Of a stretch of 35,736 bases of DNA, positions 33,097 through 35,736 are shown piece by piece. The DNA is from Streptomyces lomondensis (lineage in GTDB: Bacteria; Actinomycetota; Actinomycetes; Streptomycetales; Streptomycetaceae). The stretch's first letter is position 1; each line of letters begins with the position of its first letter. Location: contig NZ_BMWC01000025.1 of the NCBI RefSeq assembly GCF_014651035.1, positions 1 to 35,736 of the forward strand. Reading direction: 5' to 3'. The notes beneath the pieces were generated by a model. It did not search any database, was not told where the DNA came from, and saw nothing but the letters and a program-made list of their open reading frames with translations. A program made the translations under genes and the position numbers.

Positions 33097-33219
33097 GAGG
33101 AGGCGTTCCTCGAGGCGACCGCCGACGCCGAGCAGTTCGTCGCCACCCCCGCGGCACCCCGATCGATGGAGACGGCCGCGGTATCGAGCACCCCAGACAC
33201 TCCGGAGGGAACGCGATGA
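33097..33219 (+). pseudogene. 3' remnant of an ABC transporter ATP-binding gene
   Basis: The frame reads EEAFLEATADAEQFVATPA and on to a stop that overlaps the permease start (ATGA). This is how the last residues of ABC-2-type ATPases look, and coupling to the permease supports it. Only about 40 codons remain; everything upstream was replaced at the junction near 33096. Confidence 0.55.
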
Positions 33220-34001
33220 CCAGCGCGCTGCGCTACGAATGGGTTCGGCTCACCACCGTGCGCTCCACGTGGTGGCTGATCGAGCTGTCCGCTGTCGCCC
33301 AGGGGCTGTTGGCGTTCCTGCTCACCGTTGGTGGCAAGGACAGGGAGGGGCAGCTCGCCGGCGACGCGGCCGCGCTGGCGCTCAGCGGCGGTACCGGCAT
33401 GATCCCGCTGATCTTCGTTTTCATGGGGTTGATCGGCGTTTTCGCCACGGGGCACGAGTACCGGTACGGGACGATCCGCGCCGCGCTCACGGCGGTCCCA
33501 CGTCGCGGGCACCTGTGGGCCGCCAAGGCCCTGGTCGTCGCCGCGGTGGCCGCCGTGGTCGGGGTGCTCCTGGCCGCCGAGAGCGTGGGGATCGGCCTGC
33601 TGGTGGGCGGACCGAGCGGCAGGGAGGTGTTCACCGCGCCCCCGATGGGCCGCGTGGCCGTCGGATACGTCGTGTTCCTCGTGGTCTGCGCGCTGTTCGG
33701 GCTCGCGCTCGCCGGCATCGCCCGCAGCGTCCCGGCGGCCATCGTGCTGCTCATCACCGTCCCCGTGATCGTTGAAGGCCTGATCTCGCTGATCCTCGGG
33801 ATGCCAGCCTTCGAGTCGCTCCAACCTCTGGCCGCCTACCTGCCGTTCACAGCGGGCGAGCGGATGGCCGTCAGCTCGGAGACGCCTTTCGACGGCGGCC
33901 CGGCGCCGCTCCGACCCCTCGCGGGCGGCCTGGTCTTCACCGCCTACGGCGCCGCCCTGCTCGCCCTGTGGGGAACCCTGTTCATCAAGCGGGACGCCTG
34001 A
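33216..34001 (+). CDS. ABC-2 type transporter permease
   Basis: This 261-aa membrane protein starts RYEWVRLTTVRSTWW and has about six hydrophobic segments, with the GHEYRYGTIRAAL loop typical of actinobacterial ABC-2 permeases. Its ATPase partner gene is missing except for a 3' stub that overlaps its start codon. The permease may be orphaned, without its own promoter, unless another ATPase serves it. Substrate unknown. Confidence 0.88.
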   Translation: MTSALRYEWVRLTTVRSTWWLIELSAVAQGLLAFLLTVGGKDREGQLAGDAAALALSGGTGMIPLIFVFMGLIGVFATGHEYRYGTIRAALTAVPRRGHLWAAKALVVAAVAAVVGVLLAAESVGIGLLVGGPSGREVFTAPPMGRVAVGYVVFLVVCALFGLALAGIARSVPAAIVLLITVPVIVEGLISLILGMPAFESLQPLAAYLPFTAGERMAVSSETPFDGGPAPLRPLAGGLVFTAYGAALLALWGTLFIKRDA

Positions 34002-34009
34002 TACGCCCG

Positions 34010-34025
34010 CCTGCCGATCGGCAGG
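34010..34025. terminator. Palindrome after the permease gene
   Basis: CCTGCCGATCGGCAGG is a perfect 16-base palindrome starting 9 bases after the permease stop; it can fold as a 6-bp stem with GATC loop. It may act as a weak terminator. Confidence 0.35.
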
Positions 34026-34398
34026 TTCGGCCCGTGTCCCGAGCGGCTGCGGCAGCAGTTCGAGGGGTGGGGGGCGGCCCCACCAGGGGGACACACGGAG
34101 CGCGGGCACCTCTCCGCCGGCCGCCGGCCTTTCACGCAGGGCGACGTACGGGAGAACCTGGAGAAGATCCGGACACCGCGGACTTCCAGGAGTTGCGCGG
34201 GACGCGGGGACGGTGGGCTGGGCACCACGGACGGGCAGTCACCGCCGAGCGCGACCGTGAACGGGCCCGGGCCGCCGACCAGGAGCAGCCCACTGGCGAC
34301 CGATGGCAGGCCCGCACACGGGCGGCGACGTAGTCAGAACTCCTTCTCGGGCCCACCACGTTCCCGCCCTCGACCCACGGGGACGTGGACAGGTCACC

Positions 34399-34545
34399 GA
34401 GATGTACGGGGACCTGCGGGCGGCTCGGCGGATCGCGGTCGTGGTGCCGGGACCCGACACGGGTTCAGCCTCGTACGACACGGCGGCCCGGATGGCGCGC
34501 GACCTTCGCACCGACACGGCCCGGCTCGCGCCCGCCGACGACCGG
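34399..34545 (+). pseudogene. Possible alpha/beta-hydrolase (DUF1023-like) fragment
   Basis: A stretch reading YGDLRAARRIAVVVPGPDT and then SYDTAARMARDLRTDTARL resembles the segment before the nucleophile in actinobacterial alpha/beta-hydrolases. No catalytic Ser follows and the frame soon degenerates, so this is at best a gene remnant. Recognition is from memory and tentative. Confidence 0.35.
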
Positions 34546-34642
34546 CCGTGCCCTCAGGCACGTGGAGGGGGACGCGGCCTGCCAGGTGACGCATCCGGCC
34601 GGTAGCGCCTGGTCGGCCGCCTTCGACCAGCTTGGGCTCGGC

Positions 34643-35377
34643 TCAGAACGCTGTGTAGCCGCCATCCACGGGAAGGACGGCGCCGGTGATGTACGACGAC
34701 TCCGGGCAGGCGAGGAAGAGAACCGCGTCAGCGACCTCTTCAGGGGTCGCGAGCCGGCCGAGCGGGATGGACTCCTCTTTGGTGCGCCGGTAGGCGGCGG
34801 GATCGGGTCGCCGCTGGAAGGACGCCTCGATGACGGGCGTCACGGTCAGACCGGGTGCCACCACGTTGACGCGGATGTTGCGGGCCGCCCATTCGACGGC
34901 GGCGCCGCGCGCGAGAGCGATGAGACCGCCCTTGGCGGCGGAGTACATGGTCTGGTTCGGCATGCCGACCATGCCGAGCCGCGAGCTGACGCACACGATC
35001 GACGCCCCCGACTCGGGAGCCAGCGGCATCAGGTGCTTCATGACCAGGAACGCGCTCAGGAGGTTACTGTCCAGCACCTCGCGTGCGTCGTCGTAGGTCA
35101 TGTCCGTGAGCGGGCTGGACGCCTGGAAACCGTGGCAGAGGACGACCACCTCGACCTCCCCCAAGTGGTCCGCTGCGCGGGCGGCGAGCTCGGAGACGAA
35201 GGGTTCGTCGTTGAGGTCGCCTGGGAGGTAGAGATCGTCCGGATGATCCTCGGGCAGCTCGGGTCGCCGTCCGGTGAGCAGGAGGTTGGCGCCCTCGCGG
35301 CGGAAATGGGAGGCGACTGCCTGACCGATCCCGCTCGACGCTCCGGTGATCACGGCGTTGACGTTCTGGAGTCTCAT
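34643..35377 (-). CDS. SDR family NAD(P)-dependent oxidoreductase
   Basis: This 244-aa classical short-chain dehydrogenase has TGASSGIG (11-18), a Ser at 131-132, the catalytic Tyr145 and Lys149 in YSAAK, the active-site Asn in DSNLLSAF, and the family C-terminus with ITGAVLPVDGGY. It oxidises or reduces an alcohol/ketone; the substrate is not predictable. The ATG at 35377 gives the standard length. It lies upstream of, and in the same direction as, nothing obviously related except the dehydrogenase gene behind it, 86 bases away. It is probably outside the biosynthetic cluster. Confidence 0.92.
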   Translation of the reverse strand: MRLQNVNAVITGASSGIGQAVASHFRREGANLLLTGRRPELPEDHPDDLYLPGDLNDEPFVSELAARAADHLGEVEVVVLCHGFQASSPLTDMTYDDAREVLDSNLLSAFLVMKHLMPLAPESGASIVCVSSRLGMVGMPNQTMYSAAKGGLIALARGAAVEWAARNIRVNVVAPGLTVTPVIEASFQRRPDPAAYRRTKEESIPLGRLATPEEVADAVLFLACPESSYITGAVLPVDGGYTAF

Positions 35378-35463
35378 GTTCGCTCTCGTCGGGTTGCGGA
35401 GTGTCGGTCGGACAGACAGGGCCCGGCTGAGGCGTTCCCACCGTCTCACCTGCGTCGAAGTCG

Positions 35464-35736
35464 TTATGCCACGGGAACGGCGAGGTACTTGTATTCGAGG
35501 AACTCGTCGATGCCGACGTGTCCGCCTTCGCGGCCGAGGCCGGACTGCTTGATGCCGCCGAAGGGGGCGGCGGGGTTGGAGACGAGGCCGGTGTTGAGGC
35601 CGATCATGCCGCTCTCCAGGCGCTCGCTGACGCGCAGGGCGCGGTCGAGGTTCTGGGTGAACAGGTAGGCGGCGAGGCCGAATTCGGTGTTGTTGGCGGC
35701 GGTGACGGCCTCGTCCTCGTCGTCGAAGGTGAGGAT
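35464..35736 (-). CDS. Aldehyde dehydrogenase, succinate-semialdehyde type (3' end only)
   Basis: The last 90 residues are present; the gene runs off the right edge. The segment with NNTEFGLAAYLFT, then SGMIGLNTGLVSNPAAPFGG and KQSGLGREGG, matches the C-terminal part of NAD(P)-dependent succinate-semialdehyde dehydrogenases (GabD family). The catalytic Cys and Glu lie outside the window. It is likely a catabolic gene unrelated to the cluster. Confidence 0.9.
   Translation of the reverse strand: MLTFDDEDEAVTAANNTEFGLAAYLFTQNLDRALRVSERLESGMIGLNTGLVSNPAAPFGGIKQSGLGREGGHVGIDEFLEYKYLAVPVA

Larger units (their letters stand above)
34002..34642. other. 641-bp region without an intact gene
   Basis: I see no convincing intact gene here. 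A palindrome lies at the left end and a possible alpha/beta-hydrolase fragment at about 34399-34545; the rest gives short, biased frames in several directions, as expected of decayed GC-rich sequence. Confidence 0.6.

Noticed and set aside
32051..33157. Intact 368-aa phosphatase starting at GTG 33157
   Set aside because: The first ~20 residues read antisense to an ABC ATPase tail and the conserved 5' part of the family is absent.
1..35736. CRISPR arrays, tRNA or rRNA genes, transposases and insertion-sequence ends
   Set aside because: No regularly spaced repeats with unique spacers, cloverleaf-like genes, rRNA-like stretches or transposase motifs were seen by eye; short or diverged ones could be missed.

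Overview
The window is very GC-rich, uses many GTG starts, has TTA as a rare codon, and carries modular type I PKS genes, a giant LAL regulator and a NarL-type two-component pair. This points to Streptomyces or a close relative. It holds the 3' end of a polyketide gene cluster, followed by a zinc-uptake locus and ordinary or decaying genes. The left part of the cluster lies outside the window.

Layout. 1-8749: the last two PKS proteins. A methylmalonyl AT-KR-ACP module (partial) docks onto KS-AT(malonyl)-KR-ACP-TE, whose KR looks catalytically dead, so the chain should leave with a 3-oxo group. 8758-8787 is a terminator-like hairpin. 8893-16454: a five-gene run comprising an Fe(II)/2-oxoglutarate amino-acid hydroxylase, a stand-alone C-A-PCP protein whose A-domain code reads like Asn/Asp, a metallophosphoesterase, an acyl-CoA carboxylase beta subunit, and a class II DAHP-synthase homologue stripped of its metal ligands and much of its PEP site. 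16826-19582: a LAL (LuxR/MalT-type) activator with a TTA codon at residue 12. 19634-22137: a convergent NarL response regulator and its kinase. 22315-23046: a VC0807-like membrane protein. 23147-25758: an AroQ-like protein with altered active-site histidines, a dehydroquinate-synthase family protein, an Sfp-type phosphopantetheinyl transferase and a 72-aa DUF5988-like protein. 25879-26637: a type II thioesterase, probably the last cluster gene.

26922-32047 is an Azt-type zinc ABC transporter locus (aztA divergent from aztB, then an aztD-like gene, aztC, and a second aztD). A Zur-box-like palindrome sits over two facing, apparently leaderless promoters. 32051-34001 contains a rearrangement junction that decapitates a SpoIIE-type phosphatase gene and an ABC ATPase gene, followed by an intact ABC-2 permease. 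34002-34642 is mostly decayed sequence. 34643-35736 holds an SDR oxidoreductase and the 3' end of a succinate-semialdehyde dehydrogenase-like gene.

How the cluster may work (inference). The PKS makes a macrolactone-type or hemiketal 3-oxo product. The carboxylase feeds methylmalonyl-CoA, the PPTase primes carrier proteins, and the type II TE edits them. The hydroxylase plus C-A-PCP could install or hydroxylate an Asn/Asp-derived unit. The three shikimate-pathway homologues, two with lost active-site residues, are the most unusual part and may be a repurposed shikimate-like module. A shared TAGGGGTTG motif in several intergenic regions may mark sites of a cluster regulator.
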